From Sphaerisporangium rufum (GTDB lineage: Bacteria > Actinomycetota > Actinomycetes > Streptosporangiales > Streptosporangiaceae), in NCBI RefSeq assembly GCF_016863395.1, contig NZ_BOOU01000035.1, positions 1 to 48,672 of the forward strand: DNA of 48,672 nucleotides, given 5' to 3'. Of the stretch, positions 42,123 through 48,672 are shown piece after piece. The position numbers and the translations under genes were made by a program. Below the pieces are notes generated by a model. The model saw only the letters and a program-made list of their open reading frames with translations, was not told the origin of the DNA and did not search any database. Positions within the stretch are counted from its first letter, which is position 1; every line of letters starts with the position of its first letter.

Positions 42123-43226
42123 ATGTCAGGACCGTCCATGCAGACGCCCTCCCGGTACCATCCGGATCTCCGGGCGACCGAGCCGGGCCTCGGCGACGCC
42201 CAGGGCCCCCGTCCGCGGCCCACCATCCGGAACGTCGCCGAGCGCGCGGGCGTCTCCAAGTCGCTGGTCTCCCTGGTGCTGCGGGGCTCTCCGCACGTCA
42301 GCGAGCACCGGCGCGAGGCGGTGTTACAGGCCGCCCGCGAGCTCGGCTACCGGCCGAACGCCGTCGCGCGCAGCCTGGTCGAGGGACGGACCCACCTGGT
42401 GGGCGCCCTGGTCGCCGACCTCCACAACCCGTTCTACGCGGAGTTCCTCGACGGGCTGCAGGAGAGCCTGCACGGTGACGGGCTGCGGCTGCTGATCGGC
42501 AGCGGCCGGTGGGACCCGGCGTTCGAGGAGGAGGCCGTGGAGGCGTTCCTGGAGCTCCGGGTGGACGGGCTGGTGCTGCTCGGCGTCGCCCCCTCCAGCG
42601 AGACGCTGGCCGAGGCCGCCGGATACACCCCGACGGTCGTGGTGGGCGAGCGGGACGTCGAACTCGACGGCGTGGACATCGTGGTGGACGACGATCAGCT
42701 CGGCGCCCGGCTGGCGGTGGACCATCTGGTCGAGCTCGGCCACCGGCGGATCGCGCACATCGAGGGCACCCCGTCCTCCTCGGCGCGCTTCCGCTGCGAG
42801 GGCTACCTCGTGGCCATGCGCCGGCACGGCCTGGCCCCGCACATCATGGTCGAGCACGGCGACTTCACCGAGGAGGGCGGCCGGCGGGCGGCCCGGGCGC
42901 TGCTGGAGCGCGATCCGCGGCCCACCGCGATCTTCGCGGCCAACGACGTGGTGGCGCTCGGCGTGCTCGTCGCCGCCGGGGAGCTCGGCCTGCGGGTGCC
43001 GGAGGACCTGTCGGTGGTCGGGTACGACAACACGCACCTCGCCGCCGTCCACCACATCTCGCTGACCAGTCTGGACCAGCCGCGCCGCGCGATGGGCCGG
43101 TCGGCCGCCGCGCTGCTCAGCGACCGGATCTCCGACCCGGGGAAGGAGTCCCGGCTGCGCCAGGTCACCCCCCGGCTGGTCGTGCGGCGGAGCACCGGCC
43201 CGGCGCCAAGTGATGCCCAAGGGTAG
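42123..43226 (+). CDS. LacI/GalR family transcriptional regulator
   Basis: A 367-residue regulator with about 35 extra N-terminal residues before the DNA-binding part. Helix-turn-helix and hinge: TIRNVAERAGVSKSLVSLVLRG then RREAVLQAARELGYRPNAVARSL (from residue about 35). The periplasmic-binding-like domain follows with ALVADLHNPFYAEFLDGL, GVDIVVDDDQLGARLAVDHLVELGHRRIAHI and FAANDVVALGVLVAAGELGLRVPEDLSVVGYDN. ATG 42123 follows GGGGAGAA. No sugar genes adjoin it, so the effector is not evident. A hairpin follows. Confidence 0.9.
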   Translation: MSGPSMQTPSRYHPDLRATEPGLGDAQGPRPRPTIRNVAERAGVSKSLVSLVLRGSPHVSEHRREAVLQAARELGYRPNAVARSLVEGRTHLVGALVADLHNPFYAEFLDGLQESLHGDGLRLLIGSGRWDPAFEEEAVEAFLELRVDGLVLLGVAPSSETLAEAAGYTPTVVVGERDVELDGVDIVVDDDQLGARLAVDHLVELGHRRIAHIEGTPSSSARFRCEGYLVAMRRHGLAPHIMVEHGDFTEEGGRRAARALLERDPRPTAIFAANDVVALGVLVAAGELGLRVPEDLSVVGYDNTHLAAVHHISLTSLDQPRRAMGRSAAALLSDRISDPGKESRLRQVTPRLVVRRSTGPAPSDAQG

Positions 43227-43273
43227 GTCAACCTCCACGGCATCGGGGGCCGCCGCGTGTTCACTCGAAGTAG

Positions 43274-43295
43274 GGCGCCGGCCCACGCCGGCGCC
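43274..43295 (+). terminator. Terminator after LacI-type gene
   Basis: GGCGCCGGC, loop CCAC, GCCGGCGCC: a perfect 9-bp stem 48 bases after the stop and just before the next small gene. Confidence 0.55.
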
Positions 43296-43310
43296 GGACC
43301 GGGGGTGTGC

Positions 43311-43559
43311 ATGCGTGATCCGGAACTGGTCTCCCGCGCCCAGCGCGCGGCGGCCGAACTCGAACGTGCCTGGGAACACTGGCGGGCGGCCCGCGGCCGC
43401 GGCGAGGACGCGCCGACCGAGTCGGTCGCCAGCTATGTCGCCCACTCGCTGGATCACCCGTGGGGACGGCCACGGGTGGTGCTGGGCCTGGACGCCGAGG
43501 ACGCCCGGGAGCTGGCGGCGCTGCTGCACCGGCAACCGCTCGGCGAGCCCGCCTGGTAG
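43311..43559 (+). CDS. Small protein of unknown function
   Basis: Not recognised. The 82-residue product is soluble and rich in Ala/Arg/Glu: a helical head RDPELVSRAQRAAAELERAWEHWR, then SVASYVAHSLDHPWGRPRVVLGLDAEDARELAALLHR. Coding is supported by strong third-position GC bias and a protein-like C-terminal half. ATG 43311 is preceded only by a G-run; GTG 43305 is an alternative. A hairpin follows 10 bases after the stop, so it is a one-gene unit. Confidence 0.6.
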   Translation: MRDPELVSRAQRAAAELERAWEHWRAARGRGEDAPTESVASYVAHSLDHPWGRPRVVLGLDAEDARELAALLHRQPLGEPAW

Positions 43560-43568
43560 CGGCGAACC

Positions 43569-43589
43569 CCGGCCGCGCGGAACGGCCGG
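43569..43589 (+). terminator. Hairpin between small gene and amidase
   Basis: CCGGCCG, 7-nt loop, CGGCCGG, extendable by GAAC/GTTC flanks. TAGTTT at 43609-43614 after it is a plausible -10 for the amidase gene. Confidence 0.5.
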
Positions 43590-43648
43590 TTCATCGTCCC
43601 GACTCGCGTAGTTTGGATGCCGAACCGTCGCCTGCGAAGGGGATCACC

Positions 43649-44491
43649 GTGATCAGTCGAGCATTCGCCGCCGCCGGCCTGGCCCTGTGCGGGCTGAGCG
43701 CCGCCGCGTGCGGCAGCGCGGCGGGCTCCACGGAGGCCGCCGTCGCGACCAGGCCGCGCACGGCCGAGGGCGCCGCCACGCCCGCGGCCGCGGCGCCGCA
43801 CAGCCGGCCGGCCGCCAAGCCCGCGGAGAAACCGCTGGCCGGCAAGGTCGTCGTGATCGACCCGGGGCACAACAGCGGCAATTACCGCCACCCGGAGATC
43901 GTCAACAAGAAGGTCAACGTCCTCACCCAGTGGAAGGCCTGCGACACCACGGGCACCGCGACCAACGACGGCTACGCCGAGGCCGCGTTCACCTGGGACG
44001 TCGCCCAGCGGATGGCCAAGGCGCTGCGCGCCGAGGGCGCCACCGTCAAGCTCACCCGCGGCGGCGACTCCGGGGTCGGGCCGTGCATCACCGAGCGCGC
44101 CGCCATCGGCAACAAGGCCCACGCGGACGCCGCGGTGTCCATCCACGCCGACGGAGCCGCGGCGGGCGCCCGCGGGTTCCACGTCATCATGCCGAAGAAG
44201 ATCGGCGGCCCGGTGGACCCGGTGGTGGGCGACTCCAAGCGGCTCGGCCGCATCCTGCGGGACGCCTACCACGAGGGCACCGGCATGCCGTACTCCACCT
44301 ACATCGGCCGCCAGGCGCTCGACTACCGCAGCGATCTCGGCGGGCTGAACCTCTCCACGGTGCCCAAGGTGTTCATCGAGACCGGCAACATGCGCAACGC
44401 GACCGACGCGGCCAAGATCAAGAGCTCGGCCTTCCGGCAGCGCGTCGCCACCTCGCTGGCCGACGGCCTCCGCGAGTACCTCACCGGCTGA
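43649..44491 (+). CDS. N-acetylmuramoyl-L-alanine amidase, Ami1 (Rv3717)-like, exported
   Basis: Zinc amidase (amidase_3) that cuts the bond between muramic acid and the stem peptide, 280 residues. Signal peptide with a Cys21 (LSAAAC) that may be lipidated, though the lipobox is not ideal. Zinc ligands lie in VVIDPGHN and SIHAD, and the catalytic Glu is in FIETGNMRN. The insert with WKACDTTGTATNDGY and a second Cys in GVGPCITERA resembles the disulfide of mycobacterial Ami1 (Rv3717), which acts on free muropeptides. No cell-wall-binding domain is present. GTG 43649 follows AAGGGGA. Convergent with pyrD. Confidence 0.88.
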   Translation: MISRAFAAAGLALCGLSAAACGSAAGSTEAAVATRPRTAEGAATPAAAAPHSRPAAKPAEKPLAGKVVVIDPGHNSGNYRHPEIVNKKVNVLTQWKACDTTGTATNDGYAEAAFTWDVAQRMAKALRAEGATVKLTRGGDSGVGPCITERAAIGNKAHADAAVSIHADGAAAGARGFHVIMPKKIGGPVDPVVGDSKRLGRILRDAYHEGTGMPYSTYIGRQALDYRSDLGGLNLSTVPKVFIETGNMRNATDAAKIKSSAFRQRVATSLADGLREYLTG

Positions 44492-44492
44492 G

Positions 44493-44506
44493 CGGCCCTC
44501 AGGGGC
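44493..44506. terminator. Short hairpin between convergent genes
   Basis: GGCCC, TCAG loop, GGGCC, spanning the amidase stop and the end of pyrD. Only a 5-bp stem. Confidence 0.25.
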
Positions 44507-45572
44507 CCACCTTCCCGACGACCTCGGCCACCGAGGCGTACCCGTGGCGGCGCAGCCGGCGGGACAGGCCGCGGTTGATCCGCCACGCCCACAGCGGCCC
44601 TTGGTAGATCATGCCGGTGTAGCCCTGGACCAGGGTGGCCCCGGCCAGCAGCCGCTCCCAGACGTCGTCGACGCCCTCCACACCGCCGACCGACACCAGG
44701 GTCAGGCTGTCGCCCACCCGGGCGCGCAGCCGGCGCAGCACCTCCAGGGAGCGGGCCTTCAGCGGGGCGCCGGACAGGCCGCCGGGCCCGGCCGCCTCGG
44801 CCGACGCCGGGTCGGCCAGCCCGGCGCGGGACACCGTGGTGTTGGTGGCGATGATGCCGGCCAGCCCGAGCTCGGCGGCCAGGTCCGCGACGGCGTCCAC
44901 GTCCTCGTCGGCCAGATCCGGGGCGATCTTCACCAGCAGCGGCGTCCGCCCGGCGGCCCGCCGCACCTCGGCCAGCAGCGGGCCAAGCACCTCGACGGCC
45001 TGCAGGTCGCGCAGCCCGGGAGTGTTCGGCGAGCTGACGTTGACCACCAGGTAATCGGCCAGCGGGGCGAGCGCGGCGGCGCTCGTCACGTAGTCGCGCG
45101 TCGCGAGCTCGGCCGGAATGACCTTCGTCTTGCCGATGTTCACCCCGACGACCACCGGCAGGCCGCGCGGCCGGCGCAGCCGCCGGGCCACCTGGCGGGC
45201 GCCGAGGTTGTTGAAGCCCATCCGGTTGACGATCGCCCGGTCGGCGGGCAGCCGGAACAACCGGGGCCGCGGGTTGCCCGGCTGGGCGTGCGCGGTGATG
45301 GTGCCCACCTCGACATGGCCGAAGCCGAAGGCGCCCAAGGCCTCGACGCACCCGGCGTCCTTGTCGAAGCCGGCGGCCAGCCCGAACGGACTCGCGAAGT
45401 GCACGCCGAACGCGCGCACGCGCAGGGCCTCGTCCCGGGGGGCCAGCATGCGATGCAGGCGCCGCCTGGCGAACGGGGCCAGCGAAAGGACCCGCAGCGC
45501 GCGGATGGTCACGTGATGCACGGTCTCGGCGTCGAAGCGGCGCAGGACCAGCGCGAAGAGCAGTCGGTACAT
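44499..45572 (-). CDS. pyrD: Dihydroorotate dehydrogenase (quinone), class 2
   Basis: Membrane-associated flavoenzyme of pyrimidine synthesis, oxidising dihydroorotate and passing electrons to quinone; 357 residues. The hydrophobic N-terminal helices ([20 protein letters not shown]) form the quinone channel of class 2 enzymes. FMN and substrate motifs: [27 protein letters not shown], and [12 protein letters not shown] with the catalytic Ser. ATNTTVSR and [10 protein letters not shown] complete the FMN site. A GTG at 45575 immediately before the ATG could also start. TACCCT just upstream is a possible -10 of a leaderless message. It lies 18 bases beyond the STAS gene on the same strand. Confidence 0.93.
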   Translation of the reverse strand: MYRLLFALVLRRFDAETVHHVTIRALRVLSLAPFARRRLHRMLAPRDEALRVRAFGVHFASPFGLAAGFDKDAGCVEALGAFGFGHVEVGTITAHAQPGNPRPRLFRLPADRAIVNRMGFNNLGARQVARRLRRPRGLPVVVGVNIGKTKVIPAELATRDYVTSAAALAPLADYLVVNVSSPNTPGLRDLQAVEVLGPLLAEVRRAAGRTPLLVKIAPDLADEDVDAVADLAAELGLAGIIATNTTVSRAGLADPASAEAAGPGGLSGAPLKARSLEVLRRLRARVGDSLTLVSVGGVEGVDDVWERLLAGATLVQGYTGMIYQGPLWAWRINRGLSRRLRRHGYASVAEVVGKVGP

Positions 45573-45593
45573 CACCGACCAGGGTATCGGGGG

Positions 45594-46001
45594 TCAGTTC
45601 ACGCTCGGATCGCGGTCCGGTTCGCGCGTGCGCAGCGATCGCAGGCTCAGCACGCGGAGGTCCTCGGCGGCCGGGTGGCCCGGCCGGCCGACCAGCAGCG
45701 TCCGGTCCAGGCCGAGCAGGCGGAGCAGGCGCAGGGCGGGCCGGGACGCGCGGACGATGGCCAGCGAGCCGCCGCGCCCGCGCAGGCGGTCGTCCAGCCA
45801 GGTGAGCGCGCGGGCGCCGGAACAGTCCAGGAAGGTGACGTGCGTGAGGTCGAGGTGCAGCCGCAGCGGCAGGCCGAGATCCAGTACCTGGGGCAGCAGC
45901 GCGCGCAGTTCCTCGGCGCCCTCCATGTCGAGGTCACCCTGCAAGGTGATCCGGATCGCCGGCACCGGCCGGCGATCCACCATCATTATCATGATCATCA
46001 T
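45594..46001 (-). CDS. STAS-domain protein (anti-sigma factor antagonist type)
   Basis: A 135-residue protein with one STAS fold: IRITLQGDLDMEGAEELRALL and HLDLTHVTFLDCSGARALTWL, in which the Ser of DCSG is the usual phosphorylation site. Such proteins bind RsbW-like kinases and free sigma factors. The C-terminal 30 residues (VLSLRSLRTREPDRD) are outside the domain. The head MMIMIMMVD gives several possible starts; ATG 46001 has GAGGGG at six to seven bases. Ten bases separate it from the GAF-ANTAR stop, so the two form an operon. Confidence 0.83.
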   Translation of the reverse strand: MMIMIMMVDRRPVPAIRITLQGDLDMEGAEELRALLPQVLDLGLPLRLHLDLTHVTFLDCSGARALTWLDDRLRGRGGSLAIVRASRPALRLLRLLGLDRTLLVGRPGHPAAEDLRVLSLRSLRTREPDRDPSVN

Positions 46002-46011
46002 AGGCGGCCCC

Positions 46012-46716
46012 TCAGCCGGGCGGTGCCTGCTCGCCGAGGATCTCCGCCGCCAGGTCGGCGACCCGGCGGCGGCTGTCCCGGGCCCGCTTGCGCAGCCCCG
46101 TGAAGGCCTGCGCGGCCGTCAGATCATGCTTGCCCATCAGGTAGCCGATGGCGCGCTCGATCACGATGCGATAGTCCAGCGCGTACTGCAACTGGTCGGC
46201 GAGCGCGCTCTTCTCCTCGGCCTTCACCGCCGCGGCGAGCACCTCCTCGATCACATGGGCGTAGGCCAGCAGCGCCTGGGTGTCGGATTCCTCCCACTCG
46301 TGCGGCTCGGCCTGGTAGACGTTCAAGGTGCCGACCGGGCCGTCGCCGAGCCGGACCGGCACCCCGGCCACCGCCACCACCTTCGGGTCCAGCAGTTCGG
46401 CGAGATCCGGCCAGCGCTCGTCATCGTGGACGTCGCGCGTGGTCACCGCCGCGTTGTTGAAGAAGGCGGACACGCACGGGCCGCGGCCGAGAGCGGCCTG
46501 GGCGTGCTCGAGGCTGCGCCCGGCGTCGTCGGTCGTCACGAGGTAACGCAGGCGCTTGTTCTCGTCCGCGAACATCAACCCGGCCCCGGCGTAGCCGAAC
46601 AACCGGTCGACCACGCGGACTATTCGCTCCAGGTGGTGTACGACCCCGGTGGCCTCAGAAGCCCTCTGGACGCCTCTGAGGCTCGCGACCAGGGCCTCGG
46701 GATCTATACGTGTCAT
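46012..46716 (-). CDS. GAF and ANTAR domain protein (RNA-binding antiterminator type)
   Basis: A 234-residue signalling protein. N-terminal GAF domain (about 20-160: VDRLFGYAGAGLMFADENKRLRYLV, then GVPVRLGDGPVGTLNVY) and C-terminal ANTAR domain (about 170-225: LQYALDYRIVIERAIGYLMGKHDLTAAQAFTGLRKRARD, read across residues 176-214) with the conserved Ala, Gly and Lys/Arg positions. ANTAR proteins bind paired hairpins in leader RNAs and prevent termination. ATG 46716 is chosen over 46722 because AAGAGG is then correctly spaced. Followed by a STAS gene. Its RNA target is unknown. Confidence 0.87.
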   Translation of the reverse strand: MTRIDPEALVASLRGVQRASEATGVVHHLERIVRVVDRLFGYAGAGLMFADENKRLRYLVTTDDAGRSLEHAQAALGRGPCVSAFFNNAAVTTRDVHDDERWPDLAELLDPKVVAVAGVPVRLGDGPVGTLNVYQAEPHEWEESDTQALLAYAHVIEEVLAAAVKAEEKSALADQLQYALDYRIVIERAIGYLMGKHDLTAAQAFTGLRKRARDSRRRVADLAAEILGEQAPPG

Positions 46717-46722
46717 ATCCAT

Positions 46723-47285
46723 CCTCTTGTTAACCTCACCCCTGTGCCGGCGCGGTCATGGAGGCGTATGTTTTGCCCAACATCTGCCCGAAATCGGGCA
46801 CAACAGTCCGCCGCCGGGGACAGGGGACGAGTGACGGCTCCACGTGTCCCGGGCGCGGGGCGGCCGGGACGACGAACTCAGGGACGCCGAACCGCCCGTC
46901 CGCGGGACGGGAGTGAACGGCGAGCGCGGCCGTCGACGTGTGGAACCACAGCGCGCTTGACATGGTCAACGCCCGTGCCAATGGCGGTGCCACCTCCAGT
47001 TGAGGAAGCTCCGCGGACACAGGGCGGAATGATCTGCGACAAAGCGTAATGCCGCCTGCCGACTCTGGCCAAGTGGTTGCGCCACCCCGGGGGAAAGAAT
47101 CGGCGCTGGAGCAGGCCCGCGACCGCCCGCCCGGCCGCCATCCGGGCCGGACGCCCGGTGACCGCGCGTCCGGTGGATGTGGCCGGGGGACGGGACCGGC
47201 CCGCCGCGTCACCACGCGATGCAATTGGAAAGCGACGGGTGCCGCGCGAACGTGGCACCTCGTCACATGATTAGAGCACAAGTTC
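46723..47285. other. Long region without a convincing gene; palindrome upstream of the ANTAR gene
   Basis: About 560 bases with no supported gene. TGCCCGA-N2-TCGGGCA at 46785-46800 is a 16-bp palindrome about 70 bases before the ANTAR start and may be an operator. A minus-strand frame contains LCRRSFRPVSAELPQ near 47000, vaguely like the head of RsbW-type proteins, but lacks the N- and G-boxes. At most it is a decayed fragment. Confidence 0.4.
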
Positions 47286-47353
47286 GGCCCGGTGCCGACC
47301 GGGCCCCATCCAACGAAAGGCGGCACGGCGGCCGGTGGAGCCGCCGTGCCGCC
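47286..47353 (-). terminator. Terminator hairpins after the FAD monooxygenase gene
   Basis: On the minus strand a perfect 14-bp stem (GGCGGCACGGCGGC and complement, 47319-47353, 7-nt loop) starts 11 bases after the stop and is followed by TTTCGTT. A second stem GGCCCGGT-GCCG-ACCGGGCC lies just beyond at 47286-47305. Confidence 0.75.
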
Positions 47354-47364
47354 TCACGTACCTG

Positions 47365-48510
47365 TCAGCGGTCGTCCAGACCGGCCAGCCGGAACGCCAG
47401 CCCGCGACGGACCGCCGGCACCCGGGCGAGCAGCCCGAGGGCCACGTTGCGGACCGGCCGCAGTGCCCGGCCGGTATGGGCCAGCCGGGTGAGGCGCCCG
47501 GCCAGCTCGGCGACCCGCTCGGCGACCGGCCGGCGGCCCGCCGTGTAGGCGTCCAGCGCGGCAGGCGATCCGCCGCCCAGCACCTCGTCCAGGGCGGCGG
47601 CGAGCGCCACCGCGTCGCGGACGCCGGTGTTCATCCCCTGGCCGCCGGCCGGGCTGTTGACGTGCGCGGCGTCCCCGGCGAGCAGCACGCGTCCGGCACG
47701 GTAGACGTCGGCGACCCGCTGGTGGATCCGGAACCGCGATCCCCACATCACCTCCTCGACGACCGCGCGGCGAGCCTTCGGCCCGCGGGTGTCGAGCAGC
47801 CGCTGCACGAACGCGGCGTCCGGCTCGGCCGGCGCCTCCGGCACCGAGGCCACGATGCGGTGGACGCCGCCGGGCAGCGGGGCCACCACCACCATGCCGG
47901 CCGGCGAGAAGTAGAGGATGACCTCCGGCGGCGGCACGTCGCCGGCCAGGCGGACGTCGGCGAGGGTGAACGACTCGGGGTAGGAGGTGCCGCGGAAGCC
48001 GATGCCCGCCTGCTCCCGCACCACGCTGTGCATGCCGTCGGCGGCCACGACGTACCGGGCGCGGACGGTCTGCCCGTCGGCGAACGACACCTCCACCCCG
48101 GCGTCGTCCTGGCGCAAGCCGGTGACCCGGTATGGCCGCAGCACCTTGCCGCCGAGCTCGGCCAGCCGGTCGTGCAGCACCGACTCGGTGACCTCCTGGG
48201 AGATCATGAGGGTGTAGGGGTGCGCGGTGGGCAGGCCGCCGAACGGCACCGGGACCAGCACCCGGTCCCGGTCGCGGATCGTGAACCGCGGCGCGCGCAG
48301 CCCCAGGCCGGCCAGCCGGCCGGCCACCCCGTAGGGCTCAAGGACCTCCAGCGTGCGGGCGTGCACGACGGCCGCCCGGCTGGTGTGGTCGGCGGCGGCC
48401 CGGTCGTCGACCACGGTGACGTCGCGGCCGGCCAGCAGCAGGCCGACCGCGGTGGTGAGTCCGGTGGGACCGGCTCCGACGACCAGGACATCAGTGGCGG
48501 TGGGCAGCAT
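47365..48510 (-). CDS. FAD-dependent aromatic monooxygenase (PHBH fold)
   Basis: Group A flavoprotein hydroxylase of 381 residues. Dinucleotide motif VLVVGAGPTG (residues 8-17), the DG motif ARYVVAADGMHSVVR, and the FAD ribityl motif GRVLLAGDAAHVNSPAGGQGMNTG (about residues 272-295). NAD(P)H-dependent members hydroxylate phenolic or polyketide substrates, including tailoring of antibiotics and rifampicin inactivation; the substrate here is unknown. It is shorter than the rifampicin and anthracycline hydroxylases with C-terminal thioredoxin domains. ATG 48510 has AGGAG nine bases upstream, including an adjoining GTG. Upstream neighbours fall outside the window. Confidence 0.88.
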   Translation of the reverse strand: MLPTATDVLVVGAGPTGLTTAVGLLLAGRDVTVVDDRAAADHTSRAAVVHARTLEVLEPYGVAGRLAGLGLRAPRFTIRDRDRVLVPVPFGGLPTAHPYTLMISQEVTESVLHDRLAELGGKVLRPYRVTGLRQDDAGVEVSFADGQTVRARYVVAADGMHSVVREQAGIGFRGTSYPESFTLADVRLAGDVPPPEVILYFSPAGMVVVAPLPGGVHRIVASVPEAPAEPDAAFVQRLLDTRGPKARRAVVEEVMWGSRFRIHQRVADVYRAGRVLLAGDAAHVNSPAGGQGMNTGVRDAVALAAALDEVLGGGSPAALDAYTAGRRPVAERVAELAGRLTRLAHTGRALRPVRNVALGLLARVPAVRRGLAFRLAGLDDR

Positions 48511-48672
48511 CACGGGCTCCTGTGTTGTTGGGCTTGTTCGGTGTTCTTGCGCGCGGGTTCGGGAGGGCCGACTACGGGTGAACGGCTCCCTGTTCGCGGG
48601 AGGGGTGGGCGGTGAGGCCACGGCCCACGCGCGCAGTGCTTCTTGGCGCTCGCTCCGCTCGCGCGGGTTCGG
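48511..48672. other. Window-edge region upstream of the monooxygenase
   Basis: No gene supported. CGCGCGGGTTCGG occurs at about 48551-48563 and again at 48660-48672, a 13-bp direct repeat about 109 bp apart. GGCGCTCGCTCCGCTCGC just before the second copy is a repetitive word common in high-GC actinomycetes. The sequence is cut off by the window end. Confidence 0.35.

Noticed and set aside
1-48672. Search for tRNA genes, CRISPR arrays, insertion sequences and attachment sites
   Set aside because: No T-arm-like sequence in a cloverleaf context, no regularly spaced identical repeats with unique spacers, no transposase with terminal inverted repeats. The only tandem arrays are the coding 12-bp repeat and the GGCACG words.

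Overview
This is a gene-dense, very GC-rich stretch with GTG starts, overlapping ATGA/GTGA gene junctions and TANNNT -10 boxes, all typical of an actinomycete chromosome. The block purF - purM - DUF3073 - valine dehydrogenase - hypothetical - bldC has the order I remember from Streptomyces coelicolor. Together with the other proteins it points to a filamentous actinobacterium, probably Streptosporangiales (Actinomadura-like); that placement is inference. I see no tRNA, rRNA, CRISPR array or intact transposon. The window looks like core chromosome with a few accessory insertions.

Layout. 0.2-9.7 kb: oligopeptidase B, an aldo/keto reductase, a large flippase-like membrane protein with a kinase-like middle, an orphan molybdopterin oxidoreductase, a GNAT acetyltransferase, a small membrane protein and a VOC protein. 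9.9-13.7 kb: an ECF sigma factor coupled to a single-pass membrane protein (possible anti-sigma), then a FadE5-type acyl-CoA dehydrogenase behind twin operator-like repeats. 13.7-17.7 kb: a Dabb protein and a three-gene branched-chain 2-oxoacid dehydrogenase operon. 18.0-23.2 kb: purS, then an RsbW-like ATP-binding protein and a PD-(D/E)XK/Rpn-like protein with a broken paralogue remnant, then purQ-purL. 23.4-26.3 kb: a membrane class III nucleotide cyclase followed closely by a Crp/Fnr regulator. 26.3-30.2 kb: two DHA2 exporters around a TetR regulator. 30.3-33.6 kb: an L,D-transpeptidase lipoprotein and a PhoX-type phosphatase. 33.9-41.0 kb: sterol-carrier protein, DUF4190 protein, purF, purM, DUF3073, vdh, hypothetical, bldC. 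41.3-48.6 kb: TetR, LacI, an 82-residue unknown, an Ami1-like amidase, pyrD, a STAS/GAF-ANTAR pair and a FAD monooxygenase.

How the genes fit together. Five purine genes (purS, Q, L, F, M) plus pyrD make this a nucleotide-biosynthesis neighbourhood. Valine dehydrogenase, the Bkd complex and FadE5 can act in series on valine carbon, feeding branched acyl-CoA to fatty acids or polyketides. The cyclase and Crp-like gene form a plausible cyclic-nucleotide circuit, and the cyclase has a Gln/Asn substrate-recognition pair in place of the usual Lys/Asp or Lys/Thr. Signalling genes are numerous: ECF sigma, RsbW-like, STAS, ANTAR, BldC, two TetR, LacI and Crp.

Many genes have a -10-like hexamer six or seven bases before the start codon and no Shine-Dalgarno sequence. 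Leaderless transcription is therefore probably common here and was used to choose several starts, notably for purF and oligopeptidase B. All functions are read from sequence motifs and remembered family features; nothing was searched against a database.
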